From Amycolatopsis roodepoortensis (GTDB lineage Bacteria; Actinomycetota; Actinomycetes; Mycobacteriales; Pseudonocardiaceae): a stretch of DNA of 64,000 nucleotides. Shown here in pieces: positions 23,366 to 32,645 of the stretch. A program made the translations under genes and the position numbers. The number at the start of each line of letters is the position of its first letter. Position 1 is the stretch's first letter. Location of the stretch: positions 186,001 to 250,000 of the forward strand of contig NZ_JADBEJ010000004.1 in the NCBI RefSeq assembly GCF_014873915.1. Direction: 5' to 3'. The notes under the pieces are model-generated. The model saw only the letters and a list, made by a program, of their open reading frames with translations. It searched no databases and was not told the DNA's origin.

Positions 23366-24775
23366 ATGAGCATCGAGACAGGAGTCGGCGGACCGAGGCT
23401 GCTCGCCCAGGGCCCCATCGCCACCGTCTACGCGGGCCGGGATCCCGCCAGGGGCAACGACTTCGCGATCAAGATGTTCCCCGGCGCCTTCGACCGCGAG
23501 ACCTCCGCGTGGCTGGAACGCGAGCGGAAGGCGCTGGCCGCCGTGCGTTCGACGCGCTCGGTGCTGCAGATCGACGACGTCCTGACCGACGCGGGCGGCC
23601 GGTCCGGCATCCGCCGCGAACTGTGCCCGGGTTCACTCGCCGGTCTGCTGGATTCCGGTACCAGGCTGGGTGTTCCCGACGTGCTCGCCCTCGGCGCCGC
23701 GATCGCGTCGGCACTCGCGGCGGCGCACGGCGCGGACGTGCTGCACGGCGGGGTGACCCCGCACAACGTGCTGTACCGCGCGTCCGGCGAATTCGTGCTC
23801 GCCGACTTCGGGGTGGCCCTGCGGCGGCGATTCCCGCGCGATCCGATGTACGCGGTCGAGTACACCGCGCCCGAAACCCTGCGCGACGACACGCTTTCCC
23901 CCGCGTCCGACCTCTATGGACTCGGCGCGGTGCTCTACGCCGCGTTGACCGGGACACCTCCTTTTCCCCGGCGCACCGGGCAACAGCCCGGCGAGCGGAT
24001 CCTCCAGGTGCTGCGGGAACCGGTCACGCCGATCCAGGATCCGGGCGTCCCGAGGGAGCTTTCCGCCACGATCCTCCGGTTGCTGGCCAAGGAACCGGCC
24101 GACCGCCCGCAGGATGTCGCGTCGCTGGCGAGGTTGTTCACGAAGCTGCGGCAGCCCGGCGGCGAAGTCGTCACCGCGGAACCCGTCGACGTACCGGCCG
24201 AAGAGGAAGACGCCGACGTCGAGTTCGACGACTTCGCCGTGGTCCAGCAGCAGCCCGCCGCCGCCCCGTCACCGGTCCAGGTGGTGCAGGCGCCGCCTTC
24301 GGGCGGCCGGACCCTGATCCGCGAGTTCAGCGGCCCGCTCAAGACCGAACGCCGGCTCCCTTGGAAGCCCGTCGCGCTCGCGGGCGCCGGAGTGCTCGCC
24401 GCCGGGCTGGCCGTGGTGCCGCTGGTCCTCGGCCCGGCGGAGATCGGCGGGCAGGCCGTCCCGGTCGCGGCCGCGGTCCCGCCGCCCGCACCGGCTTCCG
24501 CTCCGGCACCGGACGTCAAACTGGCGCTCGCGCCGCCGCGGGACCAGAGCGACCACGTGCAGCTGAACTGGACCGCGGAAGGCGAACTGGACTTCGTCGT
24601 GATCATGGCGGGCGAGCGGCTCGAGACGAAACAGCTCGTCGCCCACCGTCAGCGCAGCCTCGACGTCCCGGTCGATCCGGCGCGCCGGTACTGCTTCCAG
24701 CTCAGGGCGACCGACGGCCGCCACATCTACACCACCGAACCGGTCGCGATCCGCGGCGCCCGCTGCAACCCGTGA
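23366..24775 (+). CDS. Membrane pseudokinase with C-terminal FN3-like domain
   Basis: A 469-residue protein with a eukaryotic-like kinase fold (about 1-270): lysine K36 in DFAIKMF, D147 in ADFGVAL, and the APE-like region YTAPETLRDD. The catalytic loop reads HGGVTPHN (H127-N134) where active kinases have HRDxKPxN. Both the proton-accepting Asp and the following Lys are replaced, so catalysis is unlikely. A membrane helix at about 333-357 leads to an extracytoplasmic domain resembling FN3 (VKLALAPPRDQSDHVQLNWT). The gene lies between eccD and the transglutaminase operon, so a scaffold or sensor role at the secretion complex is possible. A terminator follows at once. Confidence 0.82.
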   Translation: MSIETGVGGPRLLAQGPIATVYAGRDPARGNDFAIKMFPGAFDRETSAWLERERKALAAVRSTRSVLQIDDVLTDAGGRSGIRRELCPGSLAGLLDSGTRLGVPDVLALGAAIASALAAAHGADVLHGGVTPHNVLYRASGEFVLADFGVALRRRFPRDPMYAVEYTAPETLRDDTLSPASDLYGLGAVLYAALTGTPPFPRRTGQQPGERILQVLREPVTPIQDPGVPRELSATILRLLAKEPADRPQDVASLARLFTKLRQPGGEVVTAEPVDVPAEEEDADVEFDDFAVVQQQPAAAPSPVQVVQAPPSGGRTLIREFSGPLKTERRLPWKPVALAGAGVLAAGLAVVPLVLGPAEIGGQAVPVAAAVPPPAPASAPAPDVKLALAPPRDQSDHVQLNWTAEGELDFVVIMAGERLETKQLVAHRQRSLDVPVDPARRYCFQLRATDGRHIYTTEPVAIRGARCNP

Positions 24776-24784
24776 GCGTTTCGT

Positions 24785-24830
24785 CTCGTGAGTGGTAAGG
24801 ACGGTTCTAACCGTCCTTACCACTCACGAG
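24785..24830. terminator. 22-bp-stem bidirectional terminator
   Basis: Perfect arms 24785-24806 and 24809-24830 with a 2-base loop. The half-site is CTCGTGAGTGGTAAGGACGG. It lies 9 bases after the kinase-like gene and overlaps the stop codon of the convergent transglutaminase gene, so the final codons of that gene are part of the stem. Confidence 0.75.
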
Positions 24831-27007
24831 GTCTTGGCCCCCTCTTTACGGCCCTTCACCGGCACCAGGGTCCGCGGCTCGAGTGCCGCCAGCACCCGAG
24901 CCGCGAACGGTCTGGTGGCCAGGCCCCGGCGTACCTCGGCAACCTCCTGCCACGCCCGCCGGACCGCGCCGTCGCCCACCGGGACGCCGGACCACAGCGT
25001 CACGTCCAGGACCTTGGCCAGCCGGGCGACCGGCTCGCGGATCCCGTCCCCGGCAAGCGATCCGGCCGATTCGGCGAGATCGCGCGGGGTCATCCCGATC
25101 CGGAACGGCACCCCGTGCGCACGCAGCCGGTCGCGGATCTCGTCCCAGGCGCCGAGCACGCCTTCCTCACCGGACCGGCGGCGACGACGTCGGGCGCGGA
25201 TCACCTTCGCCACCGGAACCCCCACCAGCCACAGGAGTCCTAAAAGGACGATCGTGCCGACGAGGGCGGGCCACCACCAGCTCACCCCGGCTTCCGCGTT
25301 CTGGTCTTCGGCGGAGTCCGGCTGCGTGCCCGGCGGGAGCTGCGGCGGCCGCAGCTGCTGTTCGGCGGGCAGCTGGGCCCTCGCCTTGGCGACCGCCTTG
25401 CCGGGGCCCGCCTGGTTCCGGCTCGATCCCACGGCCGCGGCGGTGGGATCGAGCGCGACCCAGCCCGCCCCGGCGACCGCGACTTCGGGCCACGCCAGGA
25501 CATCGCGGTTCCGGACGACGTGCGTGTCGCCGTCTTTCTCGGCGTTGCCCCGGAATCCGACGACGAGCCGTGCCGGGATACCGCTCATCCGCGCCAAGAC
25601 GACGTAGGCGGCGGCGAACTGTTCGCTCGTCCCCCGCTTGCTCTCCAGCAGGAAGTGCCGAAGCTGCGGCCAGCCGTGCCCGGTCGGCAGCTCCTCCGTA
25701 CCCGTCGCGACCTGGTAGTTCGTGCTGAGGAACCGTTCCAGCTGCAACGCGGACTGGAACGTCGGGCGCAGCCCGCGCACGGCGTCCTTCGCCACCTGCT
25801 CGACGTCGGGCGGCACCGTGCCGAGTCCGCCGAGCCCGCCCGGTGCCCGCGCGTCGACTTCGCCGGCGCCGAGATCGACTTCGGGTGACGACCAGGTGAG
25901 CCGGTAGTCCCGCACCGGCGTCGTCGACGGCGATTCCAGCATCAGCGTGCCCGCGGCCTGGTCCACCAACGGGGTCACCCCGTCCACCCTGGTCAGGTCC
26001 TGATGGCTCGGCAGCCAGGGGCCCGAAAGCCCGCGCACCGTGAGTTCGGCGCTGCCACCCGCACCGCCCGGAGCGCCCTCCAGACCCGCGCCGAGCCGGT
26101 GGAGCCGGGAATCGGACAGCCAGTTCGCGCCGTCGAAACCGTTGAGGACGATCAGGCGCCATTGGTCGACCGGGGTGTCGCCGCGGTAGCGGAACACCTC
26201 CTCGCCGGGCTGGATGAGCCGCTGGGCGATCTCGTCCAGCGGGTTGCCGACCCTGCTCCTCGGCGGCGGAGCGGCCTGGGTGTCCTTGAGCGTCAGCGGA
26301 TCCCGGCCGACTGGATCGAGCGCGGCGAACGCGACCGACCCGGCGACCAGTGCGACCACAGTGGACAGTGCGGGCCAGACCGCAGATCCCGTCACCCGCC
26401 ACGAACGCGGCACGCCGGGTGCCCGGCTCACGGAGCGGACGCGGCGCCCCGACCACAGCAGGAGCCCGGCGGGCAGCGCGTACCCCAGCGCCGCCGCCAC
26501 CGCGATGAGTCCTGTCGACGCCTGATACGCCTGCGCGAGCCCGGCGACGGCCAGGCTCGGCACGAGCGCCACGAGCGGTTTGTCCAGCCGCAGCAGCACT
26601 TCCAGCCCGAGCACGACGGCGAGCAGCACCGTCAGCGGGACGAACAGCAACTGTTCGGGGACCGGCAGCGCCGGCCAGGTGGACTGCAACGTGAGCCGCC
26701 AGCCCTCGGTGAAGCCGCGCGCCAGCCCGCGCAACGAAGCGCCGGTCGGCAGCGCGGCGAGCGTCGTCGACGTCAAGACCGTCTCGATCAGCCCGAGCAG
26801 ACCGAGCACCGCGACGAGCAGCGGCCGATACGGCGTCAGCTTGGGGAATCTCGCGGTCAATTCGACACAGCCGTACGCGACCAGGACGACCACGAGCACC
26901 GGCACGAGCAGTTCCGCCCAGCCGAACACGGGCGCGAACAGCAGCCCGGCGACCCCCGTCGCGCCGAGCAGCCCGGCGACCGCGAGCCGATCGAATCGGG
27001 CGCTCAT
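24824..27007 (-). CDS. Membrane transglutaminase-like protein with degenerate triad
   Basis: A 727-residue protein starting at the ATG that overlaps the DUF58 stop (ATGA). The N-terminal 200 residues form about six membrane helices (DUF3488-like). The extracytoplasmic transglutaminase-like core contains KRGTSEQFAAAYVVLARMSG and GIPARLVVGF. The C-terminus has one more helix and a DUF4129-like cytosolic end. The catalytic Cys position is S461 and the His position is L504 (RDVLAWPEV); only D520 (LDPTAA) remains. It is last in the FN3-MoxR-DUF58-transglutaminase operon, a common actinobacterial set next to ESX genes. A binding rather than catalytic role is likely. Confidence 0.85.
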   Translation of the reverse strand: MSARFDRLAVAGLLGATGVAGLLFAPVFGWAELLVPVLVVVLVAYGCVELTARFPKLTPYRPLLVAVLGLLGLIETVLTSTTLAALPTGASLRGLARGFTEGWRLTLQSTWPALPVPEQLLFVPLTVLLAVVLGLEVLLRLDKPLVALVPSLAVAGLAQAYQASTGLIAVAAALGYALPAGLLLWSGRRVRSVSRAPGVPRSWRVTGSAVWPALSTVVALVAGSVAFAALDPVGRDPLTLKDTQAAPPPRSRVGNPLDEIAQRLIQPGEEVFRYRGDTPVDQWRLIVLNGFDGANWLSDSRLHRLGAGLEGAPGGAGGSAELTVRGLSGPWLPSHQDLTRVDGVTPLVDQAAGTLMLESPSTTPVRDYRLTWSSPEVDLGAGEVDARAPGGLGGLGTVPPDVEQVAKDAVRGLRPTFQSALQLERFLSTNYQVATGTEELPTGHGWPQLRHFLLESKRGTSEQFAAAYVVLARMSGIPARLVVGFRGNAEKDGDTHVVRNRDVLAWPEVAVAGAGWVALDPTAAAVGSSRNQAGPGKAVAKARAQLPAEQQLRPPQLPPGTQPDSAEDQNAEAGVSWWWPALVGTIVLLGLLWLVGVPVAKVIRARRRRRRSGEEGVLGAWDEIRDRLRAHGVPFRIGMTPRDLAESAGSLAGDGIREPVARLAKVLDVTLWSGVPVGDGAVRRAWQEVAEVRRGLATRPFAARVLAALEPRTLVPVKGRKEGAKTS

Positions 27008-28131
27008 GCCTTCCCCACCAAGGAGTTCCATTGGGCCGCGGCACCGGCGGCGTCGACCGCGACGATCACGCCGCCGGAGCCCGCCGACGGTCTGAGGTCA
27101 CCGAGCCGGACCACCGTGTCGGGCCGCCAGCGGGCCGCGTGCCCGAGGTCGGCGTCCGGGCCGGTGACCACCACGAGCACCCCGCCGGGGCGTTCGGCGG
27201 CGGCGAGGGCCGAGGGCAGCAACGGGGCGTCGTCCGCCGCGTCCTGCGTGACGAGCGCGAGTTCGTCCAGCAGCGTCCTCGCCGCGCGCACTCCGCTGTC
27301 GGTCAGCGTGTCCGCGCCGGCGGAGGTGATCAGGCGGCAGTGCTGCCCCGACGACGCCGACGCGTAGAACAGGGAGGCCGCCACCTCGACGGCCTCTTCG
27401 AAAACGGCGGGGGTCATCGACGCGGGCCGCGTGTCGAGCACGGTGGTGAACCGCGGCTGGGCGGGGTCGGCGTACTCGCGCACCATGAGCCGTCCGGTCC
27501 TTGCCGTCGCCTTCCAGTGCAGATGCCGGACCTCGTCGCCGATCACGTACTCCCGCACCGCGCGCAGATCCGCCGAACCGCGCAGCGGCGGGTCGGTGAT
27601 CGGGCCTTCGTGGTGATGCCTCGGGTGCCCGGCCTGCGCCGCGCGCACCGCGTGCCGTCGCGGGTGCACCCACAACCACGCGGAATCCCCGACGGTCTGG
27701 TCGCCGCGGGCGAGATCGAACAGGTCGGGCCGGTGCACCAGCAGCGGGCCGACCCGCAGTTTCCCGCGTTTCGTCGTCGGAAGCTCGTAGTGGTACGTCG
27801 CTTCGGCGCCGGGCGCGAGCGGGCGGACCCGCAGGCGGTGCGTTTCGGTCCCGATGCCGTCCCCCGCGGCGAAACCGCCGTGCCGCCGCGAACCGGGGTT
27901 GCGCACGACGAGCGAGGCCAGCGCGGGTTTCCCCCGTTCGACCCGGTCCGGCTGGACGGTCCGGCCGATCTCCACCCGCGGCCGGAACCTGGTGGTGACC
28001 AGCGCGATCAGCACCGCGCCCGCGGCGATCCCCGCGATGGCACGGAAAAACGGGTATCCGGCCAGTTCGCCGAGGGCGTAGGACCCGGCGGCGAAGGCCA
28101 GCACGATGACGCCGCGGCGGGTGAGCCGCAC
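27004..28131 (-). CDS. DUF58 membrane protein (VWA-like)
   Basis: A 375-residue protein from the GTG at 28131, two bases after the MoxR stop. Two N-terminal membrane helices (VIVLAFAAGSYALGELAG and ending AGAVLIALVTT) are followed by a beta-rich domain and the DUF58 signature: LRAVREYVIGDEVRHLHWKA, then TARTGRLMVREY. A VWA-like fold with FTTVLDTRPAS follows, but a full MIDAS motif is not evident. DUF58 proteins work with MoxR AAA+ ATPases in assembling or activating surface complexes. Overlap with both neighbours shows operon membership. Confidence 0.88.
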   Translation of the reverse strand: MRLTRRGVIVLAFAAGSYALGELAGYPFFRAIAGIAAGAVLIALVTTRFRPRVEIGRTVQPDRVERGKPALASLVVRNPGSRRHGGFAAGDGIGTETHRLRVRPLAPGAEATYHYELPTTKRGKLRVGPLLVHRPDLFDLARGDQTVGDSAWLWVHPRRHAVRAAQAGHPRHHHEGPITDPPLRGSADLRAVREYVIGDEVRHLHWKATARTGRLMVREYADPAQPRFTTVLDTRPASMTPAVFEEAVEVAASLFYASASSGQHCRLITSAGADTLTDSGVRAARTLLDELALVTQDAADDAPLLPSALAAAERPGGVLVVVTGPDADLGHAARWRPDTVVRLGDLRPSAGSGGVIVAVDAAGAAAQWNSLVGKA

Positions 28132-28133
28132 GC

Positions 28134-29087
28134 CTACCTCCCCATCGCGGCCATGGGAGCGGCCGTCGCGCCCAGGAGTTCGTCGACGATGTCGGCGGTC
28201 CGCCGCTGGTTGAGTTCCGCGTCGGCGGTCAGCACGAGCCGGTGGTCGAGCACCGGATGCGCGACGTCCTTGACGTCGTCGGGGGTGACGAAGTCGCGGC
28301 CGAACGTGGCCGCGAGCCCTTGCGCCGCACGGATCAGCGCGATGCTGCCCCGCGGGCTCGCGCCGTAGCGGACGTCCGGATGCGACCGGCTCGACGCGGC
28401 GAGCCGCACCGCGTAGTTGACGATTTCCGGTGCCAGATGGGACTTCCGGACCTCGTCGATGACCGACTGGACGTCGGCGATGCTCAGCACCGGCTTGAGC
28501 TCGTCCGGCGTCACCCCGGCGCAGTCCCCCATGACCACGCGCATCTCGGATTCCACATCCGGGTAGCCGACCGAGATACGCATGAGGAACCGGTCCAGCT
28601 GCGCCTCGGGCAGCCGGTAGGTGCCCTCCAGTTCGATCGGGTTCTGCGTGGCCACCACGAGGAACGGCCTCGGCACCGCCTGGCCGACCGAATCGACGGT
28701 GACGCGGCGTTCGGCCATCACCTCCAGCAGCGCGGCCTGCGTCTTCGGCGTGCCCCGGTTGATCTCGTCCGCCAGCACCACGTTGGCGAAGATGCCGCCC
28801 GGGTGGAACTGGAAACGTTCGGCGTTCTGGTGGTAGACCATCACGCCGGTGATGTCGCCGGGCAGCAGGTCGGGGGTGAACTGGATCCGGCTCCACCGGC
28901 CGCCGATGCTGGCGGCGACGCAGCGCGCGATCGTCGTCTTCCCGACGCCGGGCACGTCCTCCATCAGCAGGTGCCCCTCGGCGAACAGCGCCGCCACGGT
29001 GAGCCGGACGACCTCCGGTTTACCGCGCACCACCGATTGCACGTTCTCGGCGATCTGCTCGTAGGCGACCCTGGGTGTGAGCGTCAC
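28134..29087 (-). CDS. MoxR-family AAA+ ATPase
   Basis: A 317-residue MoxR ATPase from the GTG at 29087 that overlaps the TGA of the FN3 gene. Walker A is DVPGVGKTT (K50), Walker B is VVLADEINRGTPKTQAALLE, and sensor 1 is PFLVVATQNPIELEGTYRLP. The C-terminal lid holds YGASPRGSIALIRAAQ. MoxR proteins act as chaperones for VWA/DUF58 partners, here the next gene. The full set of ATPase motifs is intact. Confidence 0.93.
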   Translation of the reverse strand: MTLTPRVAYEQIAENVQSVVRGKPEVVRLTVAALFAEGHLLMEDVPGVGKTTIARCVAASIGGRWSRIQFTPDLLPGDITGVMVYHQNAERFQFHPGGIFANVVLADEINRGTPKTQAALLEVMAERRVTVDSVGQAVPRPFLVVATQNPIELEGTYRLPEAQLDRFLMRISVGYPDVESEMRVVMGDCAGVTPDELKPVLSIADVQSVIDEVRKSHLAPEIVNYAVRLAASSRSHPDVRYGASPRGSIALIRAAQGLAATFGRDFVTPDDVKDVAHPVLDHRLVLTADAELNQRRTADIVDELLGATAAPMAAMGR

Positions 29088-31201
29088 AGAATTTCCTTTT
29101 CCTTTCGTCGGCGCAGGCCGACCAGTGCCAGCGGGCCGAGCCAGAACAGCGCGCCGCCGTTCACCGTGGGCACACCTCGCCAGGTGTCCGACGCGGTACC
29201 CGCGGAGGTCTTGACGGTCGCGGTGATCGTGATGGCACCGACCCAGGCGACGCTGGGGATGGTCAGGGTCGTGGCCCCGGAACAGGCCGTCGGCTTGGTC
29301 TCGCTGAAGAACTCGGCGGTGCAGGTCGCGGGAACGCCCTTCGCGTTGACGTTCACGGAAACGTACAGGGTGCTGTCCTTGCCCCGTACCTGGGTGATCG
29401 TGATGGTCGGCGGGCCCGAGGCGACCGGCACGGTGACCTTCCTGCTGCCGGTGGCGCCGTTCAGGTTGGCTCCCGAACCGAACTTCGTCACCGCGCGGAC
29501 CGTGACGGTCGCGGTGCCGGTGACCCCGGTGAAGTCCGCGGACGTGCCCGAAACCGTGCGCTGGCCCTTGCCTGTCACGCTGACGAGGTAGTGCACCAGG
29601 GTGCCGCCGCGGAGGTCGGGCTGGGTCCAGCTCACCGAAACGTTCCCGGCGGCGGTGGCGTTCGCGGTGACGACCGGCGCCCCGGCGGGCCGGTTCGCGG
29701 GCCCTGGGACGACAGCCTTGGCGCTGGCGCCCGGACCGACCCCCGCCGAGTTCTCCGCGATCACGGTGATCACGTACGGGGTTCCGTTGGTCAGCCCGGA
29801 AATCGTCGCCCCTCGTGACGATCCCCCGACTCGCATGGAGCCTCCGGTCCAGGTCACCCGGTAACCGGTGATCCGCGCGCCGTTGTCCGCGGCCGGGCTC
29901 CACGAGACCTTGATCGAGCCGTCCCCGGACGTCGCGCTCACCTTCCTCGGCGCGCCGGGCGGAGTCGCCTTCGCCACCGGCGGGGGCGGCGCCTGCTGGG
30001 TGTTCGGCGGAGCCTGCTGCTGTTGCGGCGGCGGCGCGGGCTGGTTGCCGGACGGTTCCGGATCGGCCGACGGCGCGCCCGCGGTCTGGCTGCTGGCCGC
30101 CTTGTCGACGTCGACGTCGACCACCGTGCCGTCCTCGCCGTTGACGACCAGGACGTGCGACCCGTCGGAGCTGTCGACGTAGATCCGGTTGTCCTCGCCC
30201 TTGGCCAGCCTCGGCGCCGTTCCCTGTCCCGGCACCTTCGTGGTGGACCGGAGCTTGCCGGTGGCGTCGTAGGTCAGCACCTCGCCCCGGGTCTCGTCGA
30301 CCATGGCGACCACGTTCGACGAGGAGAGCGGGCCGTTGAACCGGCTGCCCTTGGACAGCTCGACCGAAATCGGCTTCGCGGACGGGCGATCCTCGTCGAG
30401 GCCGCTGATGTCGATGAGGTGGAGCTGGTTGCGCTCCGGGTCGGCGATGGCCAGCCGGTCGCCGACGGCGCTGTTCGCGACCTGCGCCGACGGCGAAAGC
30501 TTGATACCGAGCGGAAGCGCGTCGCCGAGCCCGTCCGGGCCGACGCGGTGGAGGCTGTCGCCGGTGGTGTCGAGCACGACCGGCCGGTCGCCGACGAGCG
30601 TGAGCCCGCCACCGTGCCCGGGCGGGAGCTGCGCGGGGCAGGCCATGACGGCGGCGCCCTTGGGGAGCTCGCAGACCGAGCCGTTGTCGACGCGATGCGT
30701 CCACACGGTTCCCTCGGTCGTCGCGACCGGCCGGGACAGTGGCCCCCCTGCGGGCACTGTCGCGGCCGGGTCCCCGAGCCGCACGATCTGGCCGGCGTTG
30801 CGGTAGACCAGGTACGGGCCGCCCGCGATCTCCAGCACGAACGGCGTCTCCGGCGCGGGCGGCGGCACGGACTCCTCGACGCTCAAGGTCGCCTTGTCGA
30901 ACTCCGTGATGCGGTTCCGCTCGACCACGTAACCGGAACCGTCCCCCTGCGCGACCTGGCTGCCGTTCGCGCCGGGCACGTCCGCGCGCGCGTCGACGCG
31001 GTTGGTCGAACCGTCGACGTGGAACGCGGACTGCGCGGCGTCGTTGTAGACCCAGTGCCCGACCTGGACGAACTCCAGCCGTTCCGGGGTCGCCGCCTGC
31101 CCGGTCACGGCGAGGCCGACCAGCGCCAGGCAGCCCGCGACCACCAGCGCCACGGCCATCCGCGTCCTGGCCACCGCGCTGAACCGCTTCTCGGTGTTCA
31201 C
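29084..31201 (-). CDS. Surface-anchored beta-propeller/FN3 protein
   Basis: A 705-residue protein. An N-terminal signal anchor (about 13-36, MAVALVVAGCLALVGLAVTG) is followed by a repeat-rich propeller-like domain (about 40-365) with WVYNDAAQSAFHVD and LTYDATGKL blades. A Pro/Gln linker comes next, then two to three fibronectin type III domains (VSWSPAADNGARITGYRVTW and VSWTQPDLRGG). It ends with a hydrophobic segment and basic tail (LFWLGPLALVGLRRRKEKEI), giving two membrane attachments. It is the first gene of the operon with MoxR, DUF58 and the transglutaminase-fold protein. An extracytoplasmic binding or complex-stabilising role near the ESX machine is inferred. Confidence 0.8.
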   Translation of the reverse strand: MNTEKRFSAVARTRMAVALVVAGCLALVGLAVTGQAATPERLEFVQVGHWVYNDAAQSAFHVDGSTNRVDARADVPGANGSQVAQGDGSGYVVERNRITEFDKATLSVEESVPPPAPETPFVLEIAGGPYLVYRNAGQIVRLGDPAATVPAGGPLSRPVATTEGTVWTHRVDNGSVCELPKGAAVMACPAQLPPGHGGGLTLVGDRPVVLDTTGDSLHRVGPDGLGDALPLGIKLSPSAQVANSAVGDRLAIADPERNQLHLIDISGLDEDRPSAKPISVELSKGSRFNGPLSSSNVVAMVDETRGEVLTYDATGKLRSTTKVPGQGTAPRLAKGEDNRIYVDSSDGSHVLVVNGEDGTVVDVDVDKAASSQTAGAPSADPEPSGNQPAPPPQQQQAPPNTQQAPPPPVAKATPPGAPRKVSATSGDGSIKVSWSPAADNGARITGYRVTWTGGSMRVGGSSRGATISGLTNGTPYVITVIAENSAGVGPGASAKAVVPGPANRPAGAPVVTANATAAGNVSVSWTQPDLRGGTLVHYLVSVTGKGQRTVSGTSADFTGVTGTATVTVRAVTKFGSGANLNGATGSRKVTVPVASGPPTITITQVRGKDSTLYVSVNVNAKGVPATCTAEFFSETKPTACSGATTLTIPSVAWVGAITITATVKTSAGTASDTWRGVPTVNGGALFWLGPLALVGLRRRKEKEIL

Positions 31202-31229
31202 GCGATCAAGCTAGAGAGCGACCATGAAA

Positions 31230-31277
31230 TTTCGATGAAACAGCCTGTCGCGGCCTCGCGGTGGCTTGTCATCGAAA
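31230..31277. promoter_or_regulatory. Inverted repeat in the eccE / FN3-operon divergent promoter
   Basis: TTTCGATGA (31230-31238) and its complement TCATCGAAA (31269-31277) are separated by 30 bases in the 127-bp gap between divergent genes. This could be a two-site operator controlling both transcripts. The half-site is 9 bp, so chance is not excluded. Confidence 0.35.
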
Positions 31278-31328
31278 CCTCATGTTCGCCGGGGACGCTG
31301 AGGCGACACGGCTTGAGGAGGCACGACG

Positions 31329-32645
31329 ATGACCGATCTCGGCGCGGCCAGGACGGGCGGGCGGTACCAGGCGCCGCCTCCACCGCTTCCCCAAGCGGGG
31401 CCTGCCGTACCGCGGACCGCGGCCGCACCCGATCCGCTCGCCTACGCCGCCCCCGCCGCGCGGGCCGCCGCCCGTGAGGCCGCGCTGGCCGCGCTCACCG
31501 CCGCTCGCCAGGCGGAGCAGCGGCCGCGAGGGTTCGCGGCGGTACCCGTCCCCGCCCCGATGCCCGGTGCGCCACGGCCGAATCCACCGGAACCCGTCCC
31601 AGCGCGGCGTTCCGGCCGGTTCGGGGGGATCGGGGTGGCGCAGATCGTCTGCTGGCAACTCGTCCTCGTCGCGCTCGTCCTGGTCGCGGGAAGGCCATGG
31701 CCGCTGGCGGCCGCGGTGGTCACCGCCGCCGTCGTGGTCCTCGCACTGACCGCCGTGCGGATCCGCGGACGCTGGCTCTACGCCTGGCTCGGTTCGGCGT
31801 CCGGCTATCTGACGCGTGACCGGGACCGGGATCTCCGGAACGCGGGCGAGGCGGGCCGGGCGCTGCTGCGCCTGCTGTCGCCGGAAGCGACGGGGACCGC
31901 CGGTGAGATCGGCGACGAGACGGTGTTCATGGTCAGCCGCGCCGACGGGATCACCGCTGTGCTGCAACCGAGATCGGCCGCACGCGAGCTACCGATGCCG
32001 TCGCCGCTCACGTTGGTGCCGCCTGCCCGCGAACAGGCGTCGGATGTCGCCGCGCAGGTCATCCACCATGTCGGCGCGGACCGTTCACGGCCGCCGCGGG
32101 GCTGGGTCGCGTTGCAGGCGCTGCGCACCGTCGACGTCCACCGCGACGCGGACGTGCGGCAGGCGCTCGGGAACACGGTCCGGCGGGTGCGGCGGCAACT
32201 CCGTCGCGGCGGCCTGCCGGTGCGGGCGCTCGCCGAAAACGAGGTCCTCGGCGTACTCGCCTCGCTGGCGCACGTCACGGCGGGCCGGGCGCGTATCCGC
32301 GAGGACTGGCGGTACTGGCACAGCGGACCGATCTGCCAGGCGACGTTCCGCCTCGACGGCTGGGACGCGCTTTCCCCGGTACTCGCGGCGGATCTCTCGC
32401 GCCGTCTGCTCGCCGCCGCCCCCGGAGCCGCGGTGACGCTCGCCGTGACCGCCCGCCGGAGCGCCGCCGAGACCGAACCCTACGTCAGTGCCTCGATCCG
32501 GATCGCCGCCGCGGGGACGCACGCGGTGGAACACGCGGTGCGGGATCTGGAACTCGCCGCCCGCCGGGGCGGGCTCACCCTCGACCGGCTCGACGGCAGG
32601 CACGCCAAGGGAGTGGCGGCCACGCTGCCGCTCGGGGTCAGTTGA
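31329..32645 (+). CDS. eccE: Type VII secretion protein EccE
   Basis: A 438-residue protein. A Pro/Ala-rich cytosolic N-terminus (about 1-100) precedes two membrane helices (IVCWQLVLVALVLVAG and LAAAVVTAAVVVLALTAVRI). The following EccE domain contains GWVALQALRTVDVHRDADVR and EDWRYWHSGPICQATFRLDG. The latter matches the conserved C-terminal EccE region with a W-Y-W cluster. EccE sits at the periphery of the ESX core complex. The start ATG at 31329 has GAGGAG about 9 bases upstream. The 3' end overlaps the convergent tspO-like gene by 8 bases. Confidence 0.9.
   Translation: MTDLGAARTGGRYQAPPPPLPQAGPAVPRTAAAPDPLAYAAPAARAAAREAALAALTAARQAEQRPRGFAAVPVPAPMPGAPRPNPPEPVPARRSGRFGGIGVAQIVCWQLVLVALVLVAGRPWPLAAAVVTAAVVVLALTAVRIRGRWLYAWLGSASGYLTRDRDRDLRNAGEAGRALLRLLSPEATGTAGEIGDETVFMVSRADGITAVLQPRSAARELPMPSPLTLVPPAREQASDVAAQVIHHVGADRSRPPRGWVALQALRTVDVHRDADVRQALGNTVRRVRRQLRRGGLPVRALAENEVLGVLASLAHVTAGRARIREDWRYWHSGPICQATFRLDGWDALSPVLAADLSRRLLAAAPGAAVTLAVTARRSAAETEPYVSASIRIAAAGTHAVEHAVRDLELAARRGGLTLDRLDGRHAKGVAATLPLGVS

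Noticed and set aside
29088..30704. Long N-terminal extension of the MoxR frame
   Set aside because: It is an out-of-frame copy of the FN3 protein gene, Arg/Gly-rich and without similarity to MoxR; the GTG at 29087 is the start.
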